Positions 42,087-51,349 of a stretch of DNA of 64,000 nt are shown here, one piece after another (the first letter of the stretch is position 1; each line of letters opens with the position of its first letter). The notes beneath the pieces were generated by a model. It was not told the DNA's origin and ran no database searches. It saw only the letters and a list, made by a program, of their open reading frames with translations. Made by a program: the position numbers and the translations under genes. This stretch comes from B1 sp964355075 (GTDB lineage: Bacteria > Bacteroidota > Bacteroidia > UKL13-3): positions 32,337 through 96,336 of the forward strand of contig CAYHCF010000011.1 of NCBI GenBank assembly GCA_964355075.1. The letters are read 5' to 3'.

Positions 42087-42634
42087 GCCTCAATTAATTG
42101 TGCGATTTCTAGCAAGTGATTCGTTGTTTTCCAGTTTCTTGTGGTCGCATACAACTTCAATTTTTTCTCGAAAAAACCATTCGTCAGTTTGGTGTTTCCA
42201 TATCCATGCGGGCAGTATAGATAGATTGATTTGTGAATGCATATCATTTCATCATCACCGTAGTCTCCCTCACTAATTTTTATTATCTGTTCAACATCCG
42301 GTATCTCTGATAAAAAAGTTACATGAAGTTTGGATTGATCTAAACTTTTGTTTTCTACAAAAGGATTTCCTTTAACTATTTCTTTTATTTCGGAAATATC
42401 TTTTACCATAACCTGAATTTCAAACCCAAAATCAGCAACTATTCTCTTTGAAATTTTTTGTTCCAAACTTAACAGCGATGTTTTTTTTGCCTGAAAAACA
42501 ATGTTTCCACTCTGAATATACGTCTGCACATTTTTGAAACCAAGGGTCGTAAAGATGTCTTTGAGATCGGCCATTTTAATTGGGTTCTTACCACCCACAT
42601 TAATACCTCTTAAAAAGCAGATATAAGTTAACAT
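42083..42634 (-). CDS. DUF1697 family protein
   Basis: The 183-residue protein begins LTYICFLRGINVGGKNPIKM and continues with MADLKDIFTTLGFKNVQTYI and SGNIVF, the defining start of DUF1697. The middle (VMVKDISEIKEIVKGNPF) and the end (TTRNWKTTNHLLEI) also fit. The family is cytoplasmic, widespread, and without an established role. It lies 5 bp downstream of the dehydratase gene, so the two are probably co-transcribed. Confidence 0.88.
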   Translation of the reverse strand: MLTYICFLRGINVGGKNPIKMADLKDIFTTLGFKNVQTYIQSGNIVFQAKKTSLLSLEQKISKRIVADFGFEIQVMVKDISEIKEIVKGNPFVENKSLDQSKLHVTFLSEIPDVEQIIKISEGDYGDDEMICIHKSIYLYCPHGYGNTKLTNGFFEKKLKLYATTRNWKTTNHLLEIAQLIEA

Positions 42635-42639
42635 TCAGC

Positions 42640-43584
42640 CTAAATTTTAAAAGGCAAATTACTGATGTCAACGTTTCCGCCTGATAATATAATTCCAACT
42701 TTTTGTTTAATAAAGTCGTCTTTCCTGTTTATAAAAGCGGCCAAAGCAACCGCAGCTGAAGGCTCTACCACAATTTTCATGCGCTCTAATAAGAGTTTCA
42801 TCGCAAATAAAATTTCATCTTCACTTACCCTGATGATCGCCCTAACATATTTTTGGATAATAGGGAAATTGATGTCTCCTAACTGCGTTTTCAATCCATC
42901 TGCAATGGTATCGGTTGAAGAATTATGCTCAATTTTACCTGATAGGAATGACCTGTATGCATCGTCAACCGCACTGGGTTCAGCACCATAGGCTTTACAA
43001 TCTGATCCAAAAAAATGGGCAGCTAAGGCAGTGCCGGCCAATAAGCCTCCACCACCTACCGGAACTATAATGGAATCAATATCAGGATAGTCCTCCAGTA
43101 ATTCCATGCAAGCTGTTGCATTTCCAATGATTACATCCAGGTTATTGGAAGGATGAATAAAAGTTGCGCCGGTTTCCAGTTCAATTTTGCGAGCCATTTC
43201 CTCCCGGTCTAAGGGGTCATTTCCGCATTCAATGATAATACCTCCATATCCGATAACCGCTTCTTTTTTAACCCAGGGAGCATTTTCAGGCATAACAATA
43301 TAAGCCCTTGCTCCAATGTTTCTGGCGGCCAACGACAAAGCCTGTGCAAAATTACCGGACGAATGGGTAACGACTCCGTTCTTTTTCTCAAAATTGGCCA
43401 GATTTAAGATGGCATTGGTGGCACCTCTCATTTTAAATGCGCCCATTTTTTGAAAATTCTCACATTTAAAGAATAAATCTACGCCGCAAAATTTGTTAAT
43501 CCACTGAGAAGTCAATACCGGAGTTTTATGAATATAAGGTTTAATACTTTCGTAACAATTTATAATATCTGTTTTATTCATCAC
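42640..43584 (-). CDS. PLP-dependent threonine/serine dehydratase (serine racemase-like)
   Basis: The 314-residue fold-type II PLP enzyme has KCENFQKMGAFKMRGATNAI, where the Lys after Phe forms the Schiff base, HSSGNFAQALSLAA (phosphate-facing Asn loop), and VPVGGGGLLAG (phosphate cradle). There is no C-terminal ACT regulatory domain, so it is the short catabolic threonine dehydratase or serine racemase/dehydratase type. It would yield 2-oxobutyrate or pyruvate plus ammonia from amino acids. The exact substrate cannot be told by eye. Confidence 0.85.
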   Translation of the reverse strand: MMNKTDIINCYESIKPYIHKTPVLTSQWINKFCGVDLFFKCENFQKMGAFKMRGATNAILNLANFEKKNGVVTHSSGNFAQALSLAARNIGARAYIVMPENAPWVKKEAVIGYGGIIIECGNDPLDREEMARKIELETGATFIHPSNNLDVIIGNATACMELLEDYPDIDSIIVPVGGGGLLAGTALAAHFFGSDCKAYGAEPSAVDDAYRSFLSGKIEHNSSTDTIADGLKTQLGDINFPIIQKYVRAIIRVSEDEILFAMKLLLERMKIVVEPSAAVALAAFINRKDDFIKQKVGIILSGGNVDISNLPFKI

Positions 43585-43603
43585 GCAATGATATAAATAA
43601 TAA

Positions 43604-44116
43604 TTAAATCCTTTTCAACTTTGTATGCAAACCTTTTTTTGGCTTATGGAAACTTTGGTGTTTGAATTCATTACTTACCACACTGATATTCCCATCCTGT
43701 TCAAACATCGCCAATGCAACATCATCAATGCTCATCACGCCATGCTCTCTGATTGCTGCATTGAGCTCGGAAATACTTATATTTTCATTTTTTAGGTTCA
43801 CCTCATTTACCTTTCCTTTATAGACTAATACAGTAGCCTCTCCCTCAAAAAGCTTTTCCAAACGCGGGTTTTTAAAAATTACTTTTTTGATGATATAGTT
43901 CATGCAAAACAAAGTAAATGCAGCCATCAAACCTCCCTGAAGAGAGGTATCGGGTCCAACCATGGCGTTTTGTACCGCATTGCTGATAAGTAAAATCAGA
44001 ATTAAATCGGTAATATTTAATTGAGACAATTCCTTTTTACCAAAAATCCTGACGGCAATAATCATAAAAATGTAAACGGCTCCGCTGCGTAAAATAATTT
44101 CTATATAGCTATTCAT
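43604..44116 (-). CDS. DUF421 (YetF-like) membrane protein
   Basis: The 170-residue protein has three membrane segments at the N-terminus (VYIFMIIAVRIFG, DLILILLISNAVQNAM, GLMAAFTLFCMNYII) and a soluble C-domain with FEGEATVLVYKGKVNE and AIREHGVMSIDDVALAMFE, the hallmark of DUF421/YetF proteins. The conserved RxFGKKE after the first helix is present. Some YetF proteins are linked to spore or membrane lipid traits, but no function is set for this group. The gene is 19 bp upstream of the dehydratase gene on the same strand. Confidence 0.87.
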   Translation of the reverse strand: MNSYIEIILRSGAVYIFMIIAVRIFGKKELSQLNITDLILILLISNAVQNAMVGPDTSLQGGLMAAFTLFCMNYIIKKVIFKNPRLEKLFEGEATVLVYKGKVNEVNLKNENISISELNAAIREHGVMSIDDVALAMFEQDGNISVVSNEFKHQSFHKPKKGLHTKLKRI

Positions 44117-44241
44117 AAATATTTTATTTCATTTCGTGTAGAACCGGTTCCAAATATCCGGCCAATAAAAATAGGTAAATTCATTCTAAAAGTTTATTGA
44201 TATATCTCATATCTGTTCAAATGTAGTAAGTTCGCAACAAA

Positions 44242-45579
44242 ATGAAAACGACTCTGATAAAAAATGCAACATTGGTAAATGAAGGTGAGATTTACCCTGC
44301 CGACGTATTGATTGAAGGAAGCTTCATTGCAAAAGTTGAAAGAAAGGGAATTTCGATGCAGGCTGATGAAACAATTGATGCCAAAGGTAAATACCTTTTT
44401 CCCGGCTTAATTGATGATCAGGTACATTTTAGAGAACCCGGCCTGACTCATAAAGGAGATATTTACACTGAATCGAAAGCCGCTGTAGCCGGTGGAATAA
44501 CCTCCTATATGGAAATGCCCAATACCATTCCGGCAGCAATAACCCTGGATTTACTGGAAGAAAAATATGCTCGTGCAGCCCAATGTTCTATGGCTAACTA
44601 CAGCTTTTATATGGGCACCACCAATCACAATTTAGGAGAGCTGTTTAAGCTTGATCCATCGAATATTTGTGGAATAAAAATATTTATGGGTTCAAGCACT
44701 GGCGATATGCTGGTTGATGATCCAAAAATATTGGATAATATCTTCAGGAATGTAAAAATGCTCATTGCAACACATTGTGAATCCGACCTTCTGATAAAGC
44801 AAAATTTAGCAGGTTTCATCGAAAAATATGGCGATAATTTAAGCAATGAACTGCATCCTTTGATCAGAAGTGAAGAAGCCTGTTTTCAATCTTCTTCTTT
44901 TGCTGTTTCGTTGGCTAAAAAGCATCATACCCGGCTTCATGTTTTACACATAAGTACAGCAAGAGAACTTGAACTGTTTGATAATAATATCCCTTTATCC
45001 GAAAAAAAAATTACAGCCGAAGCCTGCATTCACCATCTTTGGTTTAGCGAAGAAGACTATGCAAGCAAAGGGAATTTAATAAAGTGGAATCCCAGCATTA
45101 AAAAATCCGGTGACCGGGAGGCACTTTTACAGGCCGTTATGGATAACCGAATTGATATAATAGCTACGGATCATGCTCCTCACACTTATGAAGAAAAATT
45201 ATTGTCTTATCTGAATGCGCCCTCAGGCGGACCCTTGGTACAGCATAGTTTTAATGCCTTATTACAACTTTATAAATATGGCAAAATATCACTGGAAAAA
45301 ATTGCTGAAAAGACAGCTCACCATGTGGCCATACTATTTGAAATAGACCGTCGTGGTTTTATCAGAGAAGGATTTTATGCCGACCTTGTTTTGGTTGATT
45401 TAAACCAAAATTATACCGTCACAAAAAACAATATTCTCTATAAATGTGCCTGGAGTCCGTTTGAAGGTCAGCAATTCGATTCCGTAATTACGCATACCTT
45501 TATCAATGGCCACTGTGCCTATAAAAATGGAATGATTGATGAAGAACAATTGGGAATGCGTTTGCGTTTTAAACGTTAA
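44242..45579 (+). CDS. pyrC: Dihydroorotase
   Basis: Dihydroorotase closes the dihydroorotate ring in pyrimidine synthesis. The 445-residue amidohydrolase has DQVHFREPGLTHKGDI (metal-binding HxR variant and substrate Arg), GGITSYMEMPNT, GIKIFMGSSTGDML carrying the probable carbamylated Lys, LHVLHISTARELE, and DIIATDHAPHTYEEK (final Asp and His ligands). The length and EPGLTHK form fit the type I, longer dihydroorotases related to hydantoinases. The start is 125 bp from the divergent YetF gene. Confidence 0.9.
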   Translation: MKTTLIKNATLVNEGEIYPADVLIEGSFIAKVERKGISMQADETIDAKGKYLFPGLIDDQVHFREPGLTHKGDIYTESKAAVAGGITSYMEMPNTIPAAITLDLLEEKYARAAQCSMANYSFYMGTTNHNLGELFKLDPSNICGIKIFMGSSTGDMLVDDPKILDNIFRNVKMLIATHCESDLLIKQNLAGFIEKYGDNLSNELHPLIRSEEACFQSSSFAVSLAKKHHTRLHVLHISTARELELFDNNIPLSEKKITAEACIHHLWFSEEDYASKGNLIKWNPSIKKSGDREALLQAVMDNRIDIIATDHAPHTYEEKLLSYLNAPSGGPLVQHSFNALLQLYKYGKISLEKIAEKTAHHVAILFEIDRRGFIREGFYADLVLVDLNQNYTVTKNNILYKCAWSPFEGQQFDSVITHTFINGHCAYKNGMIDEEQLGMRLRFKR

Positions 45580-45581
45580 AA

Positions 45582-45824
45582 CTAAACGATTTCCATTTCG
45601 GAATTTTTTAATTTCGTTGCGTATTCTAAAATCAGGTTAACGCTGGTTGGTGAAGGTTCTTCAGAAAAAGCATCTAATGCCTCAATCCCGCTTTTTAACT
45701 GCAAATAACTTTCATACAAATCGCTGTTTTCAGAAAGTTCTGCCTTGATAAAAGCGGTTTCATTTTCTGATAAATCTTTGTATAAATAGAGAAGCAGGTC
45801 GTTTTCAGTGTATATTTTTATCAT
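45582..45824 (-). CDS. Small acidic protein, unknown
   Basis: The 80-residue protein (MIKIYTENDLLLYLYKDLSE) has the pattern YLYKDLSENE followed by a helical, acidic body and PSPTSVNLILEYA near the end. Similar small proteins occur widely in Bacteroidota. The position two genes behind an ECF sigma factor hints at an anti-sigma-like or regulatory role, but there is no membrane segment and this is speculation. It converges with pyrC, ending two bases from its stop. Confidence 0.6.
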   Translation of the reverse strand: MIKIYTENDLLLYLYKDLSENETAFIKAELSENSDLYESYLQLKSGIEALDAFSEEPSPTSVNLILEYATKLKNSEMEIV

Positions 45825-45897
45825 AAGCTGGTTTTACAAGTTATACAAGTAAAACGCAGCTATGATATTTTTTATTTTGACCTGCTTAAAAAATTAA

Positions 45898-46482
45898 CTA
45901 TTCAAGCTCAAAAGCAAGGTTAGTTGGCTCATTATGAGGCAAATTGTCTTTTCGGTATGGAACAGTAGTAACTACTTTGTTATCAACCACCTCAAAAGAA
46001 AGGTTATCAAACCACAATTGTCCGCTGCCACTTAACAATGCTCCATATGCGATATTATTGGCCTTTTTAGGCACATCAACAATAATTTCACATTTTATCC
46101 ATTCGGTTGAACCCATAATTTTCCGATTGCTCATATTATCAAAAGCTAAAGGAACAGAAGAGTTTTCCTGATCGATCCGTAACCAGAAACCAGCCCATCC
46201 ATTTACCTGATCTGTTTTAATATAGCCGGACATCCGAATTCTTTTTCCGGCATAATTACCCGGTTGAATGTTTTGTACCAGCGTGCCAAACCCTCTTACA
46301 CGATTCGCAACTGATTTTATTGTTGCCGCGTTCGTACCGTCAATTCCGGCCCCTTTTTCAATACCGATTTCATAGAATTCGGGTGAACTTCCCGCTTTGT
46401 ACCAGCCTTTTGGAACATCGAAAGAATAAAGTGCTATCAGTACCACCAATAACACTGCTGTTTTTGCTACTTTTGTTTTCAT
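45898..46482 (-). CDS. Exported carbohydrate-binding-module-like protein
   Basis: The 194-residue protein has an N-terminal hydrophobic segment (TAVLLVVLIALYSFDVPKGW) and a galactose-binding-like beta-sandwich pattern: YEIGIEKGAGIDGTNAATI, FGTLVQNIQPGNYAGKRIRM, GWAGFWLRIDQE, LAFDNMSNRKI and GSGQLWFDNLSFEVV. Related domains occur as appendages of regulators and hydrolases, but this one stands alone. The ligand is unknown. It lies between the sigma factor gene and the small acidic protein, on the same strand, 63 bp after the former. Confidence 0.65.
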   Translation of the reverse strand: MKTKVAKTAVLLVVLIALYSFDVPKGWYKAGSSPEFYEIGIEKGAGIDGTNAATIKSVANRVRGFGTLVQNIQPGNYAGKRIRMSGYIKTDQVNGWAGFWLRIDQENSSVPLAFDNMSNRKIMGSTEWIKCEIIVDVPKKANNIAYGALLSGSGQLWFDNLSFEVVDNKVVTTVPYRKDNLPHNEPTNLAFELE

Positions 46483-46545
46483 AACAGTTTTTAATTAAGG
46501 GTTAAAAAAAAGTTGCAAAGAAACGCGCGGGCAAGAAATTCCTGC

Positions 46546-47124
46546 CTAAATCTGAACTCCTTTGGCAACCATCATCTTTCGTAAATTGTTTAATGCATAT
46601 CTCATACGTCCTAAAGCGGTGTTTATACTTACCCCTGTTTTATCGGCAATTTCTTTAAAGCTCATATCACCCCAATGACGCATGATAAGAACTTCTTTTT
46701 GCTCTTCAGGCAGAAGCTTGATTAAATTCCTTAATTGACTTTCAGATTGAAGCTTGATCATTTTATCCTCTTTGCTCTCTTCGGCAATGATTAAATAATC
46801 GAAAATGCCGTTTCCCTGACTATCGGTAATGGTCACATCCCGCTTCATTTTACGTATGTAATCAATCGTAAGATTACGACCAACCCGCACAGCCCAACCG
46901 GCAAATTTCCCTTCCTCGTTATAATGACCAGAACGCAGGGTGTGGATGATCTTAATGAAAGTTTCCTGAAAAATGTCTTCAGCCAAAGGCCTGTCTCTTA
47001 CCAACAAATTGATAGCAGAGAAAATACTCCTTTTGTGGCGTTTGATAAGTTCTTCTAAAGCAGCTTGTGTGCCGGATTGATATAGCTTCACCAATTCCTG
47101 GTCACTAATTTTCTGCATGTTCAT
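46546..47124 (-). CDS. ECF-type RNA polymerase sigma factor
   Basis: The 192-residue protein has sigma-70 region 2 (LAEDIFQETFIKIIHTL, then GKFAGWAVRVGRNLTIDYIRK) and region 4 (LPEEQKEVLIMRHWGDMSF followed by the helix-turn-helix KEIADKTGVSINTALGRMRY). It lacks region 3, as ECF factors do. A start at the second Met (MQKISDQEL) is equally possible. It is probably first in an operon with the CBM-like and the small acidic proteins. No typical membrane anti-sigma factor is adjacent, so its activation signal is not evident. Confidence 0.9.
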   Translation of the reverse strand: MNMQKISDQELVKLYQSGTQAALEELIKRHKRSIFSAINLLVRDRPLAEDIFQETFIKIIHTLRSGHYNEEGKFAGWAVRVGRNLTIDYIRKMKRDVTITDSQGNGIFDYLIIAEESKEDKMIKLQSESQLRNLIKLLPEEQKEVLIMRHWGDMSFKEIADKTGVSINTALGRMRYALNNLRKMMVAKGVQI

Positions 47125-47273
47125 GGTTTTAAAATTTAAGGGTTAAACCAAAGCGGATATTAGTGTAGAATTTTTTACCTATAAGCTATATATTTTTTTG
47201 TAGTTGTTTGAATTTGGTAAAACGAATATAAGGAAAGATTTTTAATATCCAAGCATAAATCAAAAAAAATTAT

Positions 47274-48038
47274 TTATTTTTTTTCTAAATTTCTTTTCAA
47301 AAGAAATCTCAGACCCAAATAAAAATTGCCATAATTTAAGGGTACATCAACCTTAACGGGCACAGTTGAAAGTATTGTTTTGCCATTGATATCCGAATAT
47401 TTCTCGTACCCATAATTTGCCCTGGCATAATAATATTCATAACCTAAACATAAAGATACACTGGTATTCACATAAATATGAGTCCCCAATCCAACTGAAT
47501 ATGCAAGTGCATTTACGTTTAAAATATTGTATTTAATTACACCAATTGAATCGTGAAGGACATTGTATCCGAATGTACTCAACCATCCCATCCCTATGCC
47601 TCCCTTTACAAACAAATCAAAATTCTCTCCGAAATAATTATAACGTGGGCCAATGAGTATGATGGACTGATTCCAGGGTTTAAAGGCCTGAAATCCTTTT
47701 ATTGCCGGGTCAATAAATTTGTAAAATTTATCCGCCGCTGCTTCATCTATTTTATTATTATTATAGGTGTACTGAATAAAAGGACTAAAAATTCGGCCTT
47801 TTCGGTTATCATCAAAAATAACGGATACAGTATAACCCGTTTTGGCCATTCCCGGAGCACTTTTTGTAAAATCGGCGCTTCCGTAAATATCATAGGGTAA
47901 ACTGGGTCCGGCAGAAATAGAAACAGATTGAGCCATTGACACTGAATAGTTCGCAAAAAAAATGATACCCATACAAATTAGCACGCATGTTTTTTGTAAA
48001 CTTGCACGGATTCCGTTTTCGGTAATCGATTTATTCAT
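47274..48038 (-). CDS. Outer-membrane beta-barrel protein
   Basis: The 254-residue protein has a signal region with a long polar n-region (MNKSITENGIRASLQKTCVL, then ICMGIIFFANYSVSMAQ) and beta strands with repeated aromatics (YGSADFTKSAPGMAKTGYTV, GRIFSPFIQYTYN, VSLCLGYEYYYAR), ending in NFYLGLRFLLKRN. A small outer-membrane barrel of unknown function. Its start is only five bases from that of uvrA on the other strand; an alternative ATG at 47984 would keep the hydrophobic core and free space for promoters. Confidence 0.65.
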   Translation of the reverse strand: MNKSITENGIRASLQKTCVLICMGIIFFANYSVSMAQSVSISAGPSLPYDIYGSADFTKSAPGMAKTGYTVSVIFDDNRKGRIFSPFIQYTYNNNKIDEAAADKFYKFIDPAIKGFQAFKPWNQSIILIGPRYNYFGENFDLFVKGGIGMGWLSTFGYNVLHDSIGVIKYNILNVNALAYSVGLGTHIYVNTSVSLCLGYEYYYARANYGYEKYSDINGKTILSTVPVKVDVPLNYGNFYLGLRFLLKRNLEKK

Positions 48039-48043
48039 TTGAA

Positions 48044-50932
48044 ATGCAAGATAAAGATATTTTTATAAAAGGTGCACGTATGCACAATTTAAAAAATGTG
48101 GATGTAAGGTTTGAACGCAATAAACTTACTGTGGTTACAGGTGTATCGGGAAGCGGGAAAAGCAGCCTTGTTTTTGATACCTTATATGCTGAAGGGCAAA
48201 GACGGTATGTGGAAAGTTTGTCGGCATACGCCCGTCAGTTTTTGGGCAAAATGAATAAACCGGATGTGGATTTTATTCATGGCATATCCCCTTCCATTGC
48301 CATCGAACAAAAAGTAAATACACGTAACCCGCGAAGTACGGTAGCTACCAGCACCGAAATATATGATTATCTAAAACTCTTGTTTGCCCGGGTTGGAATA
48401 ACCTACTCACCTGTTTCCGGAAAAGAAGTAAAACGGGACACCGTTGAGTCTGTTTCCGATTTTATATTCCGTTTTGCCGAAGGAACCAAAATATTTTTGC
48501 TGGTTCAAACGCGTGGAACAGGTGAGGTTTTAAAGAAAGAACTTGAGTTACATTTACAAAATGGGTTTTCAAGGGTTTTTATAAAGGATGAAATTAAATC
48601 GATTGAGGATTACCTCAATACTTTTCAGGAAGAAAATAAAAAGAAGCCTTCAAAAAAGAAAGAGGAATCCCTATCAAAGGCAACAAAGGCCGATAAATTG
48701 TACTTATTGGTAGATCGTTTTTCTATTGTACCTGATGATGAAGATTTTTCCAACCGGGTTAATGATTCCATCCAAACGGCATTTTATGAGGGACATGGTG
48801 AAATTGTATTAGAAATTATGGAAGATTCGAAAAGGTCGTTTTATGAATTTAACAACCGTTTTGAAATGGATGGAATACTATTTGAAGAGCCAATAAGCAA
48901 CTTTTTCAGCTTTAATAATCCCTATGGAGCCTGTAAAACCTGCGAAGGTTTTGGCAATGTAATTGGTATTGATGAAGATCTGGTGGTTCCCGACAAAGGA
49001 TTGAGTGTCTATGAAGATGCCATCGTTCCCTGGAGAGGAGAAAAAATGCAGGAATGGAAAGTTAATTTTGTGTCCCTGAGCCGAAAAAATGATTTTCCTA
49101 TCCATAAACCCTATCATGAGTTAAACAGAAAACAATTAGATTTTCTTTGGCAGGGTGACTCCAACTGGAACGGAATAAATGGATTTTTTAAAGAGCTTGA
49201 ACGCAATACCTATAAAATACAATATCGCGTAATGCTGGCCCGGTACAGGGGAAAAACGGTTTGCCCGGATTGTAAAGGAACCCGACTCAGAAAAGACAGT
49301 GCCTATGTAAAAATTACGCCGTCGCATTTTAAAGAAAATCATCATTCTACAGAAAAGGATGAGCGGAAATCCCTAACAGATATTTTATTGATGAGTATTG
49401 ATGATTGTTGTCATTATTTTAATCAACTAACCTTGCGTGAAGCACAGCAAAAAATTGCATCACGCATTCTTACGGAAATCTCAACCCGTCTGGATTTCCT
49501 GAAGAAAGTTGGTTTAGGCTACCTCTCGCTTAACCGCTTATCCAATACCTTAAGCGGAGGCGAAACACAACGCATCAACCTGGCAACTTCATTGGGTTCA
49601 AGCCTCGTTGGCTCTTTGTATATTCTGGATGAACCCAGCATTGGCCTGCATAGCCGGGATACGGAAAAGCTGATTGAAGTTTTAAAATCCCTGCGTGATA
49701 TTGGCAATACGGTAATCATTGTTGAACACGATCAGGATATCATGGAACAGGCCGATCAAATTGTAGACATGGGTCCGTTGGCGGGTATTCATGGTGGAGA
49801 AATTGTAGCAAGCGGAACCTTGAAGGAATTGAAAAATAATCCAAAAAGTTTAACCGGCAGGTATTTAAAGCAGGAAGAAAAAATTGATATCCCGCAACGA
49901 AGGAGAAAATGGACGCAATACATAGAAGTAAAAGGGGCACGTCAGAATAACTTAAAAGGCTTTGATGTAAAATTCCCCCTGCATGTGTTAACGGTTGTAA
50001 CCGGTGTTAGCGGAAGCGGCAAGACTACTTTGGTAAAAAGCATCTTCTACCCTGCCCTGCAAAAAATGATTGGCAATTACAGCGGAGAAAAGACCGGTAT
50101 TTTTGACAAACTGGAAGGCAACTTAAAATCGGTGCAGCAAATAGAATTTGTTGACCAGAATCCAATCGGGAAATCTTCGCGATCCAATCCGGTCACCTAT
50201 ATCAAAGCTTATGACGCCATACGTGAATTATATGCCAATTTACCTCTTTCGAAAACGCGCGGATACAAACCCCAGCATTTTAGTTTTAATGTAGACGGCG
50301 GAAGATGCGAAACCTGCCAGGGAGAAGGCGAAATAACCATAGAAATGCAGTTTATGGCTGATGTGCATTTGTTATGTGAGGAATGCAAAGGAACGCGGTT
50401 TAAAGAAGAAGTGAGAGACGCACAATACAAACACAAAAGCATCAGTGATGTATTGGAACTGAGCATTGATGAAGCCATTCTTTTCTTTGAAGAAGAGAAA
50501 CCATTAGCCAATAAATTAGGCCCCTTGCAGGAAGTTGGATTGGGGTATATCAAATTAGGTCAATCCTCCAATACCTTGAGTGGTGGCGAAGCACAAAGAG
50601 TGAAACTGGCCTCCTTTCTGGGGAAAGGCAAAAACAGTGATCCTGTATTGTTTATTTTTGATGAACCTACCACAGGTTTGCACTTCAACGATATCAAAAA
50701 ACTCTTAAATTCATTTTATGCTTTATTGGATCAGGGTCATACCATCATTGTAATTGAACATAATATGGATATCATTAAATGTGCCGATTGGATTATTGAT
50801 TTGGGAGCAGAAGCCGGCGCCAGTGGAGGAAACCTTGTATTTGCAGGCTTACCGGAAGATTTGCTGAAGGTGAAAGAAAGTTATACGGCGAACTATTTGA
50901 AGGAGAAATTTTTGACTGAAGATGGGAAATGA
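48044..50932 (+). CDS. uvrA: UvrABC excinuclease subunit A
   Basis: UvrA recognises bulky DNA lesions and loads UvrB in nucleotide excision repair. The 962-residue protein has both ABC ATPase units: Walker A GVSGSGKSSL and GVSGSGKTTL, signatures NTLSGGETQRINLA and NTLSGGEAQRVKLA, and Walker B LYILDEPSIGLHS and LFIFDEPTTGLHF. Zinc-finger Cys pairs (CKTCEGFG with CPDCKGTR, and CETCQGEG with CEECKGTR) are in place. A TAAACTTG box at 47997-48004 could be its -7 promoter, inside the start of the divergent gene. Full length. Confidence 0.97.
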   Translation: MQDKDIFIKGARMHNLKNVDVRFERNKLTVVTGVSGSGKSSLVFDTLYAEGQRRYVESLSAYARQFLGKMNKPDVDFIHGISPSIAIEQKVNTRNPRSTVATSTEIYDYLKLLFARVGITYSPVSGKEVKRDTVESVSDFIFRFAEGTKIFLLVQTRGTGEVLKKELELHLQNGFSRVFIKDEIKSIEDYLNTFQEENKKKPSKKKEESLSKATKADKLYLLVDRFSIVPDDEDFSNRVNDSIQTAFYEGHGEIVLEIMEDSKRSFYEFNNRFEMDGILFEEPISNFFSFNNPYGACKTCEGFGNVIGIDEDLVVPDKGLSVYEDAIVPWRGEKMQEWKVNFVSLSRKNDFPIHKPYHELNRKQLDFLWQGDSNWNGINGFFKELERNTYKIQYRVMLARYRGKTVCPDCKGTRLRKDSAYVKITPSHFKENHHSTEKDERKSLTDILLMSIDDCCHYFNQLTLREAQQKIASRILTEISTRLDFLKKVGLGYLSLNRLSNTLSGGETQRINLATSLGSSLVGSLYILDEPSIGLHSRDTEKLIEVLKSLRDIGNTVIIVEHDQDIMEQADQIVDMGPLAGIHGGEIVASGTLKELKNNPKSLTGRYLKQEEKIDIPQRRRKWTQYIEVKGARQNNLKGFDVKFPLHVLTVVTGVSGSGKTTLVKSIFYPALQKMIGNYSGEKTGIFDKLEGNLKSVQQIEFVDQNPIGKSSRSNPVTYIKAYDAIRELYANLPLSKTRGYKPQHFSFNVDGGRCETCQGEGEITIEMQFMADVHLLCEECKGTRFKEEVRDAQYKHKSISDVLELSIDEAILFFEEEKPLANKLGPLQEVGLGYIKLGQSSNTLSGGEAQRVKLASFLGKGKNSDPVLFIFDEPTTGLHFNDIKKLLNSFYALLDQGHTIIVIEHNMDIIKCADWIIDLGAEAGASGGNLVFAGLPEDLLKVKESYTANYLKEKFLTEDGK

Positions 50933-50958
50933 GATTGGTGTGCCGCCTCTATAAACAT

Positions 50959-51062
50959 GGCCACAAAGACGCAAAGACGCGAAGAAATATAAGCAAACCC
51001 TTCGCGCCTTTGCGCCTTGGTGGCAATGCCTTTTTATAGGCTACAAAGCAACAAAGAAACAA
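50959..51062. repeat. Dispersed repeat, inverted-arm copy
   Basis: GGCCACAAAGACGCAAAGAC pairs imperfectly with the later CGCCTTTGCGCCTTGGTGGC, and a second block, TATAGGCTACAAAGCAACAA, follows. The same second block appears near 51733-51752 and, changed, near 52540. From 51017 the copy matches 51716-51820, including a piece of toxin gene. Confidence 0.8.
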
Positions 51063-51070
51063 ATGAACAC

Positions 51071-51118
51071 CTGCTTCTTCCTGGCTTTCAGTTTCCCTTT
51101 TGGGTTGCGGCTTGTGTG
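51071..51118 (-). pseudogene. ParE toxin C-terminal relic
   Basis: On the minus strand these 48 bases read HTSRNPKGKLKARKKQ, nearly identical to the last residues of the intact ParE-like toxin ending at 51768 (HTSRNPKGKLKVRKK). The relic starts two bases after the hicA stop codon and has no upstream part. It shows that the end of the toxin gene and its downstream repeat were duplicated. Confidence 0.8.
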
Positions 51119-51120
51119 GA

Positions 51121-51348
51121 TTATTTCATTTTAACAAAATCATCAACTTCAATATCAGCCTGTTTTAAAATTGCGCGTAGTGTTCCTTCAGGCATATCAC
51201 CAGAATGATTAGGTATTGTAGTGAATCTTTTTGTATTTAAATTATGCCAAATTTCATGGCTGCCGGCTGCTTGTCTATGAAACTCAAAACCAAATAGCTT
51301 TAATATCTTAATTATTTCCCTATACCTGTATCCGGAAAGACGGCCCAT
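51121..51348 (-). CDS. hicA: HicA-type mRNA interferase toxin
   Basis: The 75-residue protein (MGRLSGYRYREIIKILKLFG) has the double-stranded RNA-binding-like HicA fold with the catalytic His in AAGSHEIWHN and the typical TTIPNHSGDMPEGTLRAILK segment. HicA degrades mRNA when freed from HicB. It starts one base after the hicB stop. The order antitoxin then toxin is reversed relative to the classic hicAB order but common in other bacteria. Its 3' end abuts a ParE relic. Confidence 0.9.
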   Translation of the reverse strand: MGRLSGYRYREIIKILKLFGFEFHRQAAGSHEIWHNLNTKRFTTIPNHSGDMPEGTLRAILKQADIEVDDFVKMK

Positions 51349-51349
51349 C

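Noticed and set aside
50209..50553. Minus-strand 114-codon ORF inside uvrA
   Set aside because: Shadow of uvrA; no independent start or domain.
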